DNA from: Anabaena sp. 54
GTDB lineage: Bacteria; Cyanobacteriota; Cyanobacteriia; Cyanobacteriales; Nostocaceae
Length of the DNA: 46,176 nt
Assembly (NCBI GenBank): GCA_900299285.1
Contig: OMJF01000132.1
Location: 1 to 46,176 of the forward strand
Direction: 5' to 3'
The notes under the pieces were generated by a model that was not told the origin of the DNA, ran no database searches, and saw only the letters and a list, made by a program, of their open reading frames with translations. Of the stretch, positions 23,508 through 35,723 are shown in pieces. The number at the start of each line of letters is the position of its first letter. The stretch's first letter is position 1. Position numbers and translations under genes: made by a program.

Positions 23508-23593
23508 GTAGGTTGGGTTGAATAAAATGAAACCCAACAAACACTCTCTAACAGCAATATTGATGTTGGGTTGCGTTCCTTAACCCAACCTAC
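23508..23593. repeat. MITE-like inverted repeat
   Basis: GTAGGTTGGGTT (23508-23519) is inverted as AACCCAACCTAC (23582-23593), with further internal AACCCAAC / GTTGGGTT pairs. The 86 bp could fold end to end. GTAGGTTGGGTT palindromes of this kind are dispersed in many cyanobacterial genomes. It lies between the HNH gene and the small zinc-ribbon gene. Confidence 0.65.
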
Positions 23594-23612
23594 GAGAGTG
23601 GCGATCGCAAAA

Positions 23613-24590
23613 CTAAATCTCAACATTGTCAGACTTATCTCTATTGCACATAAAACAGGTGAGTCTAATATTTTGTTCTTCAGAACTACCACCTCTTATA
23701 ACTGGAATAATGTGATCAAATTCAACTTGATCATCTTTTAGATGTTTACCACAATGTTGGCAAGTATAATTATCACGACGCACAACTCTCATTTTTGTTT
23801 TAAATGGTATATACCTTCCTTTACGTCTCAATTCACTAGTTTCTGTAACTTCTTCACCGACAAAAATAACTGGACAAATATGTCCAAATATATTGCATTT
23901 CATTATCTCAATCTCTTCAGGTATGTCCTCTGGATAGTCTTCCTCTCTAAAATTAAGAACCATATTTTCAAATGATCTACGTCTAATTGGACTTAGTTCA
24001 TATCTGTATTCATCTATACCTGTTTCAAGAGATTGCTTCATTCTATTAAGTTCATTATGTGCAAGTTCCAACAATTCAGAATTTAAGTTTTCTGTAGTAG
24101 ATAATTTTAACTTTTGATCAAAATCTAGAGGAATAGGAACACGGTATTGCTCAATAGGTTGATCTTCATACTTTAATACTTCTTGAATAGGATCATCTGA
24201 TTCTGAAGCCATCTCAACTAACTTTGAAAACCTCCATTGAGGTTCTATAAAATCAGCAATAATGGTTAAATCTTTCTCAGCATAAATGAGAATTTTAGTA
24301 TAAAATTCACGAGTTTCATCATCCAAAGACTCACGTCTATGTATATATCCAGTTTCAAGACATTGTTTAATAAAGTCAATATGCTCCTTCATATCTTTTC
24401 GTAAAGTAGGCATGAGTGGCGAATGCTCAACTAATGGACCATAAGGACAATATTTAAGTTCCCAGCAAGGCTTACAAACTTGGGATGAACGTTTTTTCCA
24501 ATCTTCAAGAAATTCTTTATCAGAAGTATTTTCATCATAGCCAAGGTTTTGTTTGATAGAAAGATGTATCCAATTTTTGCCTTTTTTCAT
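23613..24590 (-). CDS. HNH endonuclease with N-terminal Cys motif
   Basis: 325 residues. The C-terminal 60 are a clear HNH domain: RRDNYTCQHCGKHLKD, VEFDHIIPVIRGGSS, NIRLTCFMCNRDKSD, with both zinc CxxC pairs and the catalytic Asp-His. Near the N terminus VCKPCWELKYCPYGPLVE gives a Cys-x2-Cys-x5-Cys-Pro motif (about residues 39-48) that looks like a metal or Fe-S ligand set. The middle is acidic and helical and I do not recognise it. AAGGAG lies about 7 bp before the ATG. No methyltransferase is adjacent, so it is not an obvious restriction system. It follows xisI by 75 bp on the same strand. Confidence 0.82.
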   Translation of the reverse strand: MKKGKNWIHLSIKQNLGYDENTSDKEFLEDWKKRSSQVCKPCWELKYCPYGPLVEHSPLMPTLRKDMKEHIDFIKQCLETGYIHRRESLDDETREFYTKILIYAEKDLTIIADFIEPQWRFSKLVEMASESDDPIQEVLKYEDQPIEQYRVPIPLDFDQKLKLSTTENLNSELLELAHNELNRMKQSLETGIDEYRYELSPIRRRSFENMVLNFREEDYPEDIPEEIEIMKCNIFGHICPVIFVGEEVTETSELRRKGRYIPFKTKMRVVRRDNYTCQHCGKHLKDDQVEFDHIIPVIRGGSSEEQNIRLTCFMCNRDKSDNVEI

Positions 24591-24665
24591 AAAATACTCC
24601 TTGTATTATTTTTATGATATAGAAAATGTCAGAAGTGTTGAAGAGAAAATGTTTATTTATTAAAC

Positions 24666-25001
24666 TTATCTCACAGCATATCCCGTGTGTTGTCTAACAT
24701 TTTGTGGGTGAAAACCTAAAACAATTTTATCTTTAGTAATTCCTGCTGCTTCTAATTCATAAGTAACACCATCTTCTGTATCATCTCTTTGCACCCAAAT
24801 TTTGCCATCAATAATATCCAGATGCACTAAACAACCGTGAATTCTTTTAACACCATCCCAACCAAGAGTTATTAGTAAATAGCTATCATTATCACTATCA
24901 AAAACTGTTTTACATTCAATCACTCCATAGGAGTAAGGAATTTGGGTATAAGGTATTAACACTTCTTTAATAATCCGGCGATAGTTATCTAAGGTATCCA
25001 T
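24666..25001 (-). CDS. xisI: XisI-family protein
   Basis: 111 residues matching the fdxN-element excision controlling factor XisI: MDTLDNYRRIIKEVLIPYTQ, LLITLGWDGVKRIHGCLVHLDI, GKIWVQRDDTEDGV, GITKDKIVLGFHP. In Anabaena XisI acts with XisH and the recombinase XisF during heterocyst differentiation, but xisHI pairs are widespread and usually far from any such element, as here. The start overlaps the end of xisH by 13 bp, so the two are translationally coupled. Confidence 0.9.
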   Translation of the reverse strand: MDTLDNYRRIIKEVLIPYTQIPYSYGVIECKTVFDSDNDSYLLITLGWDGVKRIHGCLVHLDIIDGKIWVQRDDTEDGVTYELEAAGITKDKIVLGFHPQNVRQHTGYAVR

Positions 25002-25405
25002 TGGGTAATCCTCTCAGTATCAGAATTAAAAACAAGTAAATTCAGATTTTCGCTTTCTCTTAAAAGTTTACCAATTGGTTCTTCAAATAAATCTGTGAAT
25101 ACAGTATCACGCACTCCTAAATATAATATTCTATCAGGTTCTAGACGATTCATGACAGCACGATACAAAACAAATCCACCAATAGCATCTTTGAGATCCG
25201 CCATTTCCGAAGGACTGACAAAACTTTTAATTTCTACGGCAATTTTTCTAGTTCCTTGTTTTGCTGCTAAAAGTTGTTTTGCTCCTAAATCTACATACAT
25301 ATCTTTTTGACCCCATTTTAAATGTAAAGGGTCATCTGTAATTATCCAACCTTCTTTAATTAAAGCATTTTTAACAGGATTGTGATAGATGTCCTTTGCT
25401 GGCAT
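24989..25405 (-). CDS. xisH: XisH-family protein (PD-(D/E)XK-like)
   Basis: 138 residues, the normal XisH length, from the ATG at 25405 (MPAKDIYHNPVKNALIKEGW); the upstream 15 residues of open frame are not family-like. MYVDLGAKQLLAA followed by KIAVEIKSF gives Asp ... Glu-x-Lys, the core of a restriction-endonuclease-type fold, so a nuclease activity is plausible though unproven here. It overlaps xisI by 13 bp. No xisF-type recombinase or fdxN sequence is present in the window. Confidence 0.9.
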   Translation of the reverse strand: MPAKDIYHNPVKNALIKEGWIITDDPLHLKWGQKDMYVDLGAKQLLAAKQGTRKIAVEIKSFVSPSEMADLKDAIGGFVLYRAVMNRLEPDRILYLGVRDTVFTDLFEEPIGKLLRESENLNLLVFNSDTERITQWIP

Positions 25406-25613
25406 ATTAAAATTGGCTTTTCCCAATGAACGTATAAACTGATTATCCAAACATAACTAATATTTTTAGTATAACTAAACTCTCAAAACTCCCTCCGCGC
25501 CTGGAGCGCCTGGAGCGTGAAAAAAAATCTGCTGTAACTTGAGACGAAAATTCCCCAATCCCCAGCTCTGGAAATGCTAAAATCAATGACTTGATTCTTT
25601 AAAGATAACAATT

Positions 25614-27074
25614 ATGGCATCCATCCGCGAATTGCATGAACAGATAATCAGTAAAGAACGTTCTGCTGTTGAAATTACCCAAGAAGCATTAAATCGCATT
25701 CAAGAGTTAGAACCAAAATTACACAGTTTCCTCACTGTCACAACAGAACAAGCCTTAAAGCAAGCTCGTGCTGTAGATGCAGTAATCGCTGCGGGAGAAG
25801 AAATTGGACTCTTGGCGGGGATTCCCATCGGGATTAAAGATAATTTGTGTACCAAGGGGATTGTCACCACCTGCGCTTCCCGGATTTTAGAAAACTTTAT
25901 CCCACCTTACGAATCTACCGTTACCCAAAAACTAGCTGACGCTGGGGGTGTCATGGTAGGTAAAACTAATTTAGATGAGTTTGCTATGGGGAGTTCTACA
26001 GAAAACTCCGCTTACCAAGTTACCGCTAATCCTTGGGATTTATCCCGTGTTCCTGGTGGTTCTTCCGGTGGTTCAGCAGCAGCAGTAGCAGCAGATGAAT
26101 GTGTGGTTTCCCTGGGTTCGGATACGGGGGGTTCTATTCGTCAACCTGCGTCTTTCTGCGGTGTGGTGGGGATGAAACCGACCTATGGGTTAGTTTCCCG
26201 TTATGGTTTGGTGGCTTATGCTTCTTCTCTTGACCAAATTGGACCATTTGGACGCAGTGTAGAAGATGCAGCTATATTATTGAGTGCGATCGCTGGTTAT
26301 GATCCTCAAGATTCTACCAGTCTCAAAGTCCCAATTCCTAACTATACAGCTAGTTTAAAACCGGATCTCAAAGTTGGCAAAAAATTAAGAATAGGTGTGA
26401 TTACAGAAACCTTTGGTGCAGGTTTAGATCCTCAAGTAGAAGCTGCTGTTAATAAAGCTATTGAACAACTGCAAGAATTAGGTGCAGAAATTCATCCTAT
26501 TTCCTGTCCCAGTTTCCGCTATGGTTTACCAACTTACTACATTATCGCCCCGTCGGAAGCTTCAGCTAATTTAGCGCGTTACGATGGCGTTAAATATGGT
26601 TTACGTTCTCCTGATGCAGATAATTTGTTATCAATGTATACAAAAACTCGCTCTCAGGGCTTTGGAGCAGAAGTCAAACGCCGGATTATGATTGGTACTT
26701 ATGCCCTCTCTGCTGGTTATTATGATGCCTATTATTTGAAAGCGCAAAAAGTCCGCACTTTAATTAAACAAGACTTTGAAAAAGCTTTTGAAAAGGTAGA
26801 TGTTTTAATTTCTCCCACAGCACCCACTACTGCATTTACAGCCGGAGAGAAAACCACCGATCCTTTGAGTATGTATTTGAATGATTTAATGACTATTCCC
26901 GCTAATTTAGCTGGTCTACCAGGAATTAGTTTACCTTGTGGTTTTGATAGTCAAGGTTTACCAATTGGGCTACAAATAGTTGGTAAAGCATTGGGAGAAG
27001 AACAACTTTTTCAAGTAGCTTATGCTTACGAACAATCAACTAATTGGCATTTACAAAAACCGAAAATTGTTTAA
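25614..27074 (+). CDS. gatA: Aspartyl/glutamyl-tRNA amidotransferase subunit A
   Basis: 486 residues; the amidase subunit of GatCAB, which turns misacylated Glu-tRNA(Gln) (and Asp-tRNA(Asn)) into the amidated form by hydrolysing glutamine. The amidase triad is intact: Lys75 in [10 protein letters not shown], Ser150 in PGGSSGGSA (cis-Ser) and Ser174 in [10 protein letters not shown] (nucleophile). The C-terminal [14 protein letters not shown] and [10 protein letters not shown] are standard. It is a single gene here; gatB and gatC are elsewhere, as is common in cyanobacteria. A heptamer repeat array follows directly after its stop. Confidence 0.96.
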   Translation: MASIRELHEQIISKERSAVEITQEALNRIQELEPKLHSFLTVTTEQALKQARAVDAVIAAGEEIGLLAGIPIGIKDNLCTKGIVTTCASRILENFIPPYESTVTQKLADAGGVMVGKTNLDEFAMGSSTENSAYQVTANPWDLSRVPGGSSGGSAAAVAADECVVSLGSDTGGSIRQPASFCGVVGMKPTYGLVSRYGLVAYASSLDQIGPFGRSVEDAAILLSAIAGYDPQDSTSLKVPIPNYTASLKPDLKVGKKLRIGVITETFGAGLDPQVEAAVNKAIEQLQELGAEIHPISCPSFRYGLPTYYIIAPSEASANLARYDGVKYGLRSPDADNLLSMYTKTRSQGFGAEVKRRIMIGTYALSAGYYDAYYLKAQKVRTLIKQDFEKAFEKVDVLISPTAPTTAFTAGEKTTDPLSMYLNDLMTIPANLAGLPGISLPCGFDSQGLPIGLQIVGKALGEEQLFQVAYAYEQSTNWHLQKPKIV

Positions 27075-27076
27075 TT

Positions 27077-27178
27077 TGTCAGTTGTCAGTTGTCAGTGGT
27101 CAGTTGTTAGTTGTCAGTTGTCAGTTGTCAGTTACCAATTACCCATTACCCATTACCCATTACCCATTACCCATTACC
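27077..27178 (+). repeat. Heptamer tandem repeats (STRR type)
   Basis: About seven or eight tandem heptamers of the GTCAGTT/GTCAGTG type are followed by about five copies of ACCCATT. They start 3 bp after the gatA stop. Short tandemly repeated heptamers are a hallmark of heterocystous cyanobacteria. Confidence 0.8.
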
Positions 27179-27231
27179 ATAGTAATTTTAAAAGTATGAG
27201 ATCATCAAGATCATATACACTGTTTTTTTAA

Positions 27232-28257
<1,026 letters not shown>

Positions 28258-28319
28258 TTACTAATTGATAGTTGACAGTTGATAATTTGAGGTTATCAAT
28301 TGTCAGTTATCTTTTATCC

Positions 28320-28445
28320 ATTACTAATTGTTTGCCTTACATTACTAATTGTTTGCCTTACATTACTAATTGTTTGCCTTACATTACTAATTGTTTGCCT
28401 TACATTACTAATTGTTTGCCTTACATTACTAATCGTTGGCTTTAC
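28320..28445. repeat. 21-bp tandem repeat, six copies
   Basis: Six head-to-tail units start at 28320, 28341, 28362, 28383, 28404 and 28425. The core is TTACTAATTGTTTGCCTTAC; the first five are identical and the sixth has changes (CGTTGG for TGTTTG, TTTAC for CTTAC). As 21 is a multiple of 3, the array leaves two frames open, which gives false small ORFs. It lies between the stop codons of por and cysA. Confidence 0.9.
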
Positions 28446-28456
28446 ATTCTCTCTTT

Positions 28457-29473
28457 TTATATTGAATAATAAAGAGGAAAGGATTTAGCATCTTTGGGCT
28501 TGACATAAACTTTTTCTTGTGGTTCTAGCTTTAATTCATCAAACCGTTCTCGTGTTAAATGGGCTGTCATCATTTGACCATCATCTAAAGTCAATTCTAC
28601 TTGAATTTCCCAACCTAAATGAATGATTCTACTGACTGTAGCTGGTACTGTTGTGCCATTAGCAACTGTTTCAATGATAATATCTTGAGGACGCAAAAAT
28701 GTTTCTGGATGTGTTGACTCAAATCCACTACTTTGGAAAATTTTAGCAGAACTAGGTAATACATTCACAGGACCGATAAAACTCATCACAAATGCGGAAG
28801 CAGGATGATCATAAATTTGTGCAGGTGTTCCTACCTGTTCAACTTGACCTTTATTCATAACTACAATTTCATCAGCAACTTCCATTGCTTCTTCTTGGTC
28901 ATGGGTAACAAAAACTGTGGTAACATGAACTTCATCATGCAGACGACGCAACCAAGCTCGTAAGTCTTTACGAACTTTAGCGTCAAGAGCGCCAAAAGGT
29001 TCATCTAATAATAGTACATTGGGTTCTACAGCCAATGCTCTAGCTAAAGCTACTCGTTGTCTTTGTCCTCCAGACAATTGCGAAGGATAGCGATCGCCTA
29101 ATCCGCTTAATTGTACTAATTCTAGTAGTTGTTCTACCTTACCTTGGATTTTCTTTTGCGGAGCTTTGCGAATTTCCAAACCAAAAGCGATATTTTTACG
29201 CACAGTTAAATGTTTAAATAAAGCATAATGTTGAAAGACAAAGCCAATATTTCGTTCTTGCACACTTTGATAAGTGGCATCTTTACCTGTAAGAATGATT
29301 TTACCGTGATCTGGCATTTCCAAACCAGCGATTAACCGTAATAAAGTAGATTTACCAGATCCAGATGGACCGAGTAAAGCCACCAGAGAACCACTTTGAA
29401 TTTCTAGATTTACCTGTGCAACGGCCTGGAAACTACCAAATTGTTTAGAGACGTTTTCTACTACTATACCCAC
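28457..29473 (-). CDS. cysA: Sulfate/thiosulfate ABC transporter ATPase
   Basis: 338 residues; the ATP-binding subunit of the sulfate importer, at the inner face of the membrane. Walker [10 protein letters not shown] is at 35-43, Q-loop FVFQHYALF, signature LSGGQRQR at 133-140, Walker B LLLDEPF at 154-160, and the H-loop VTHDQEEAM. The C-terminal TOBE region ([20 protein letters not shown]) and the CysA-like FGSFQAV start separate it from other importer ATPases. The binding protein and permease genes (cysT, cysW, sbp) are not in the window, so this is an orphan ATPase gene. Confidence 0.9.
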   Translation of the reverse strand: MGIVVENVSKQFGSFQAVAQVNLEIQSGSLVALLGPSGSGKSTLLRLIAGLEMPDHGKIILTGKDATYQSVQERNIGFVFQHYALFKHLTVRKNIAFGLEIRKAPQKKIQGKVEQLLELVQLSGLGDRYPSQLSGGQRQRVALARALAVEPNVLLLDEPFGALDAKVRKDLRAWLRRLHDEVHVTTVFVTHDQEEAMEVADEIVVMNKGQVEQVGTPAQIYDHPASAFVMSFIGPVNVLPSSAKIFQSSGFESTHPETFLRPQDIIIETVANGTTVPATVSRIIHLGWEIQVELTLDDGQMMTAHLTRERFDELKLEPQEKVYVKPKDAKSFPLYYSI

Positions 29474-29604
29474 TGGTGCTACACCTCTGCAAATAATCTA
29501 CGGTTTTTAAGTAGGAATACCGTACTTTACTTATATCATAAATATTTGCCGTGTTGTGATTAAGATTTGTGAATGAAAATATTTTGAGTCTGTTTTTCAG
29601 ATGA

Positions 29605-30435
<831 letters not shown>

Positions 30436-30482
30436 TTTGTCAGTGGTCAGTGGTCAGTGGTCAGTTGTTGGTTGTTGGTTGT
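30436..30482 (+). repeat. Heptamer repeats after fabG
   Basis: GTCAGTG heptamers, then GTTGTTG-type variants, begin 3 bp after the fabG stop in the sense direction. They are the same STRR family as after gatA. Confidence 0.75.
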
Positions 30483-30492
30483 CACCTGGCTT

Positions 30493-31575
30493 TTAGTGAT
30501 TATTGAGTATTCTTTGCCAAACAGTAAAGCCTAACAGTAAGATAATACTCACAGCAGTAGCCAAGATCACAGATAAACTCATCCCCTGAACTTTCATAGC
30601 CAGTAAATTACAACACAAAGTAATAGACCATAAGGTAAAAGCCGCATGGCGTTGGGATAGTCCCCAAGCCAGCAAACGGTGGTGCAGGTGATCCTTACCA
30701 GGTGTACTCAAAGGGTTTTTTCCGGCCATAATCCGGCGTATAAACACTTGAGTAGTGTCAATAACTGGTAACAACAAAAATAAAACCGTAGGTATGAGGG
30801 CATAAACAGTATTTTGTTGAAGTTTACCTAAAATGCTGGTTGCTGCTAAAACATAACCAAAAAAGTATGCGCCAGCATCACCCATAATGATGTGTGAGGG
30901 GTAAAAATTATGGCGTAAAAAGCCCAATGCAGCCCCTCCCAAAGCCGCTAGAACTAAAGTAGCAGCAGCACGATTATCAAACTGGGCAGAAACTCCTAAC
31001 AAACTCATGGCCGTAATAAAACTGATACCACCGGCTAAACCATCCATACCGTCCATAAGATTAATAGCATTAGTGATTCCTACTACCCACAGTACAGTTA
31101 AGGCCATAGATAAGAGAGAATCAATAGGTGTACCAAAGACAACTTTAATACTGATACCGTTACCAACCAACAAAAGTGCTGTGGTCACCTGGGCCCATAA
31201 CCGCACAGAGGGAGGTAGGCCAAATTGGTCATCAATAAAGCCAACCAGAACTAAAATAGAACCACCCAGGAGAATGGTTAAGACTTGAGCCAAAACCCCC
31301 TGGATTTCAATTGGCCGCAAGAGACTAGCTAAGACCAAAGCCGCAATTACACCCGCGTAGATTGCCAAACCGCCCGCATTAGGTAAAGGTTCTTGATTCA
31401 GTCGTCGGGCATTGGGTTGGTCTGCCCAACCTACTTCTAAAGCAAATTTGCGAATTGTGGGTATTAAAAACCAGGTGACACCCGAAGCTAATAGAAAAGT
31501 AAACACTACAGCTAACCAGCCGGAACCGCTAGGTTTAGCAATGCCAAGGGATATAAGGAAGTTTTCTAGATTCAT
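30493..31575 (-). CDS. WecA/TagO-like undecaprenyl-phosphate sugar-1-phosphate transferase
   Basis: About 360 residues, polytopic (some ten hydrophobic segments). It belongs to the polyprenyl-phosphate HexNAc-1-phosphate transferase family (glycosyl carrier step for cell-wall or exopolysaccharide synthesis). Motifs: WADQPNARRLNQEPLPNAGG at the N-terminal cytoplasmic loop, GFIDDQFGLPPSVR with the Asp pair, NAINLMDGMDGLAGG, IIMGDAGAYF and GKDHLHHRLLAWG, the His motif typical of WecA/TagO and not MraY. The ATG at 31575 is chosen; a TTG at 31590 lies upstream in frame. The sugar cannot be told from sequence. It is divergent from groEL2. Confidence 0.88.
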   Translation of the reverse strand: MNLENFLISLGIAKPSGSGWLAVVFTFLLASGVTWFLIPTIRKFALEVGWADQPNARRLNQEPLPNAGGLAIYAGVIAALVLASLLRPIEIQGVLAQVLTILLGGSILVLVGFIDDQFGLPPSVRLWAQVTTALLLVGNGISIKVVFGTPIDSLLSMALTVLWVVGITNAINLMDGMDGLAGGISFITAMSLLGVSAQFDNRAAATLVLAALGGAALGFLRHNFYPSHIIMGDAGAYFFGYVLAATSILGKLQQNTVYALIPTVLFLLLPVIDTTQVFIRRIMAGKNPLSTPGKDHLHHRLLAWGLSQRHAAFTLWSITLCCNLLAMKVQGMSLSVILATAVSIILLLGFTVWQRILNNH

Positions 31576-31691
31576 CTGTTCCCAAGACAATCATGGGTTT
31601 TATAGTTAAATATTAGTATCAACTGTTAATAGTAATGTACTTTGGGATTTTGATTGTGCATCTAAATTGTCAAAGAAATTATGAACAGGGA

Positions 31692-31718
31692 TTAGCACTC
31701 TTGGTCAGTGAGTGCTAA
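31692..31718. promoter_or_regulatory. CIRCE element (HrcA operator)
   Basis: A perfect TTAGCACTC, 9-bp spacer, GAGTGCTAA matches the CIRCE consensus exactly. It ends 33 bp before the groEL start, placing it at the promoter or 5' leader, where HrcA represses heat-shock genes. No promoter boxes are clear enough to list. Confidence 0.95.
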
Positions 31719-31748
31719 ATTATCTAATGGAAGTATATAGGGAAATAA

Positions 31749-33458
<1,710 letters not shown>

Positions 33459-33500
33459 GCTACTCTCCCAAATCCATAATTTATGTAATTTATGAGTTAC

Positions 33501-33532
33501 CCACCCCTCAAGACTCTAGGGGTGGTTTTTTT
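33501..33532 (+). terminator. Rho-independent terminator of groEL2
   Basis: CCACCCCT (33501-33508) pairs perfectly with AGGGGTGG (33518-33525) across a 9-nt loop and is followed by seven T residues. It lies 43 bp after the stop codon. Confidence 0.88.
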
Positions 33533-33673
33533 ACCTGATTTTTTGGATATCATTGGAGATTGTTGAGTTTCGTTTACTACCAGCAACCACAGCCATTGTC
33601 AATAGTGCTAGACATATCGGCAGATTTTGGCACTGTCCGGTACGATAATTACCCATTAAAGCAATTTGAGTGA

Positions 33674-35065
33674 TTACACAATTTGCAAAACAACCAATGT
33701 CATATCATCTGTATTTTGTCTATCAGTACCGATAAATTTCTCAACTTGATCAAATAGATATTCAAGAATTTCTTGAGAACTATTACAATACTTACAAGCT
33801 GTTCTGAAGGATGTAATAAAGTTATCTTCATGAAAGCGATCGCCCCCGGCCGCCGCCGCATCAGTCAAACCATCAGTATAATAAATAACTATATCCCCAA
33901 CTTCTAATTGGGCTTGAGCATCTTGATATTCACTATTAGCATCTAAACCAATTAACATCCCCAAAGTATCCAAACGGGTGACGGTCTTTGTCGCTACGTG
34001 CCACCACAAAGGGGGATTATGGGCTGCATTACTATAAGATAAAATCCGCGTTTTCGGGTCATATTCTGAATAAAACATAGTTACAAAGCGGTGAGAATTT
34101 TCTAAATCCGCATACATAACACGATTCAAATTTTGCAAAATTCCCGCTGGAGTGTTACCATGTAATACTTCGCCCCTTAACATTCCCCGCAACATGGTCA
34201 TAATTAAACCTGCGGGAACACCCTTACCCATAACGTCCCCAATTACCAAACCCCAACTAGCATTTTCTGATCCCAGGGGTGGCCTAGCCATAGCTTGTTT
34301 TGGATGGGGTTTAGTAGGAATAAAATCATAATAATCACCACCGACGCGATTAGCTGGTTTACAACGTGCTGCTATAGACAAACCCGGAATATTAGGACAT
34401 TGACGCGGTAAAAGTCGGCGTTGAATTTCCGCACCAATTTCTAATTCTTGATCTAAACGTTCTTTTTTTCTCAATTCTACAGCTAGTTCATCATTTTCAA
34501 TGGCAACTGCTGTTTGGTCTGCTACTAGCCGGACTAATTTTTGTCTAGTTTCTGTCCAACTATACTCAGGATCACGACTGAGAACATAAAGCCAACCTCG
34601 TTCTGTGTGCTTAACTAAAATGGCTGTACCAAAGATTTGCACATCTGCACCCAAATAACGGTGCATTTGTTCATCTAAAATACCTGTAGATATAGTTGAA
34701 GTAACAGCATGATTTAACAGCGTAATTTGACTACTAGCAGTTTCTAAAGCTTTTCTAATATTTTTTCTTTGTTGACTGTCTTGCCAATGTAATTGTTCTA
34801 ATCTAATTTGTCCATTGGGTTTATAAAGAAAAAGTGCGCTCCCTTCTCCATCTGTCACTTTTGTGGCCATAAGAGGAATCAATTCTAAAAACTGATTTAA
34901 ATTATGAAAGCTTCTGAGAGCAAATCCTAAAGAACCCAACAAGTCTTGAATTTTATTTTGTTCTCGATGTAGCCTGGCCACGAGTTCCTTGAGCGCCACC
35001 ACAGGGGTGACATCTCTTGTGGCGCTGTTATTACTATCAGTAGGATGAGGAGGAAATTGTGACAC
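33674..35065 (-). CDS. GAF-domain PP2C/SpoIIE-type serine phosphatase
   Basis: 463 residues. A GAF-like sensor domain lies at about 45-200 (LGFALRSFHNLNQFLELIPL, GEGSALFLY, LVADQTAVAIENDEL), a coiled helix follows, and a SpoIIE/RsbU-type phosphatase at about 225-460: EIGAEIQRRLLPRQCPNIPG, NRVGGDYYDF, GDVMGKGVPAGLIMTMLRG, YTDGLTDAA, DDMTLVVL, with the metal-binding Asp residues present. It probably dephosphorylates an anti-sigma-factor-antagonist-like protein in a partner-switch pathway (inferred). It is last in a same-strand run after ftsY, but 658 bp separate the two. Confidence 0.88.
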   Translation of the reverse strand: MSQFPPHPTDSNNSATRDVTPVVALKELVARLHREQNKIQDLLGSLGFALRSFHNLNQFLELIPLMATKVTDGEGSALFLYKPNGQIRLEQLHWQDSQQRKNIRKALETASSQITLLNHAVTSTISTGILDEQMHRYLGADVQIFGTAILVKHTERGWLYVLSRDPEYSWTETRQKLVRLVADQTAVAIENDELAVELRKKERLDQELEIGAEIQRRLLPRQCPNIPGLSIAARCKPANRVGGDYYDFIPTKPHPKQAMARPPLGSENASWGLVIGDVMGKGVPAGLIMTMLRGMLRGEVLHGNTPAGILQNLNRVMYADLENSHRFVTMFYSEYDPKTRILSYSNAAHNPPLWWHVATKTVTRLDTLGMLIGLDANSEYQDAQAQLEVGDIVIYYTDGLTDAAAAGGDRFHEDNFITSFRTACKYCNSSQEILEYLFDQVEKFIGTDRQNTDDMTLVVLQIV

Positions 35066-35723
35066 AGGTTAATATTGCAATTGATAATAGCAAATTTGTG
35101 GTTATTTCTAAATACTCTTTTTTGATAAATTGTTAAATTATATTGGCTAAGATTCGTTATTTTAGCAAGAGTAGAAGCAGGGTAGGACGGAATTTTTTGT
35201 GGTTGATGATTAATCTGATGATTTTGTCAAAAATATGTCTTTGGTAATCAGTATTAATCAAAGGCTTCCAATTTTTCCATAATTGAATTAGCCATTCATA
35301 TATCTTGAGAAATATAAAGTTGATCATCAATAAAATCACCTCTATTCCTGACAGGCTAGATATCAGTAATCATCAAACCAAAAACGACATAGATTTATTG
35401 TCAGTTAATTGATGATTTTTGGGTAGTTGGGTTTTTGTGAAAAACAGAGTTGTCATCATGCTTTTAACCTGTATACCACAAATTTTGGCAATATTTCCTG
35501 AGATAGATTTCTTTTCTGGAAAAATTCTCTTTTTTTCCATAAATACGTAAGTTTTAGGTAACGTGATTAGGTAACGTGATGACATTAAAATATCCGGTAA
35601 GTTCCCGAAATTACCATAAGTGACTTAACTAGATTTTAAGTCTTATACTTCACTAAGTAAAATCAGGAAATTTGTTTGAGTTATAAATCTTGCTTTTGCG
35701 TTACATCTCAACCAAAAGCAAAG
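35066..35723. other. Long intergenic region between ftsY and the phosphatase gene
   Basis: Two short minus-strand open frames (35157-35339 and 35373-35585) have Lys/Ile-rich, low-quality sequence that I do not recognise, so I do not call them genes. A 13-bp direct repeat (TAGGTAACGTGAT, at 35555 and 35568) lies upstream of the second. No RNA gene is seen. Confidence 0.45.

Noticed and set aside
24666..25405. An fdxN excision element or other developmentally excised element
   Set aside because: xisH and xisI are present, but there is no site-specific recombinase, no fdxN and no recognisable element boundary in the window.
28320..28445. CRISPR array
   Set aside because: The units are contiguous with no unique spacers, and no cas genes are present.
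28272..28488. Two overlapping small open frames with repeated peptide units (YITNCLP, LTLLIVC)
   Set aside because: They are translations of the six-copy 21-bp DNA repeat; 21 is divisible by 3, so several frames stay open.
35157..35585. Two small minus-strand genes upstream of the phosphatase gene
   Set aside because: Lys/Ile/Leu-rich sequence without recognisable motifs or ribosome binding sites, in an AT-rich spacer where chance frames are expected.
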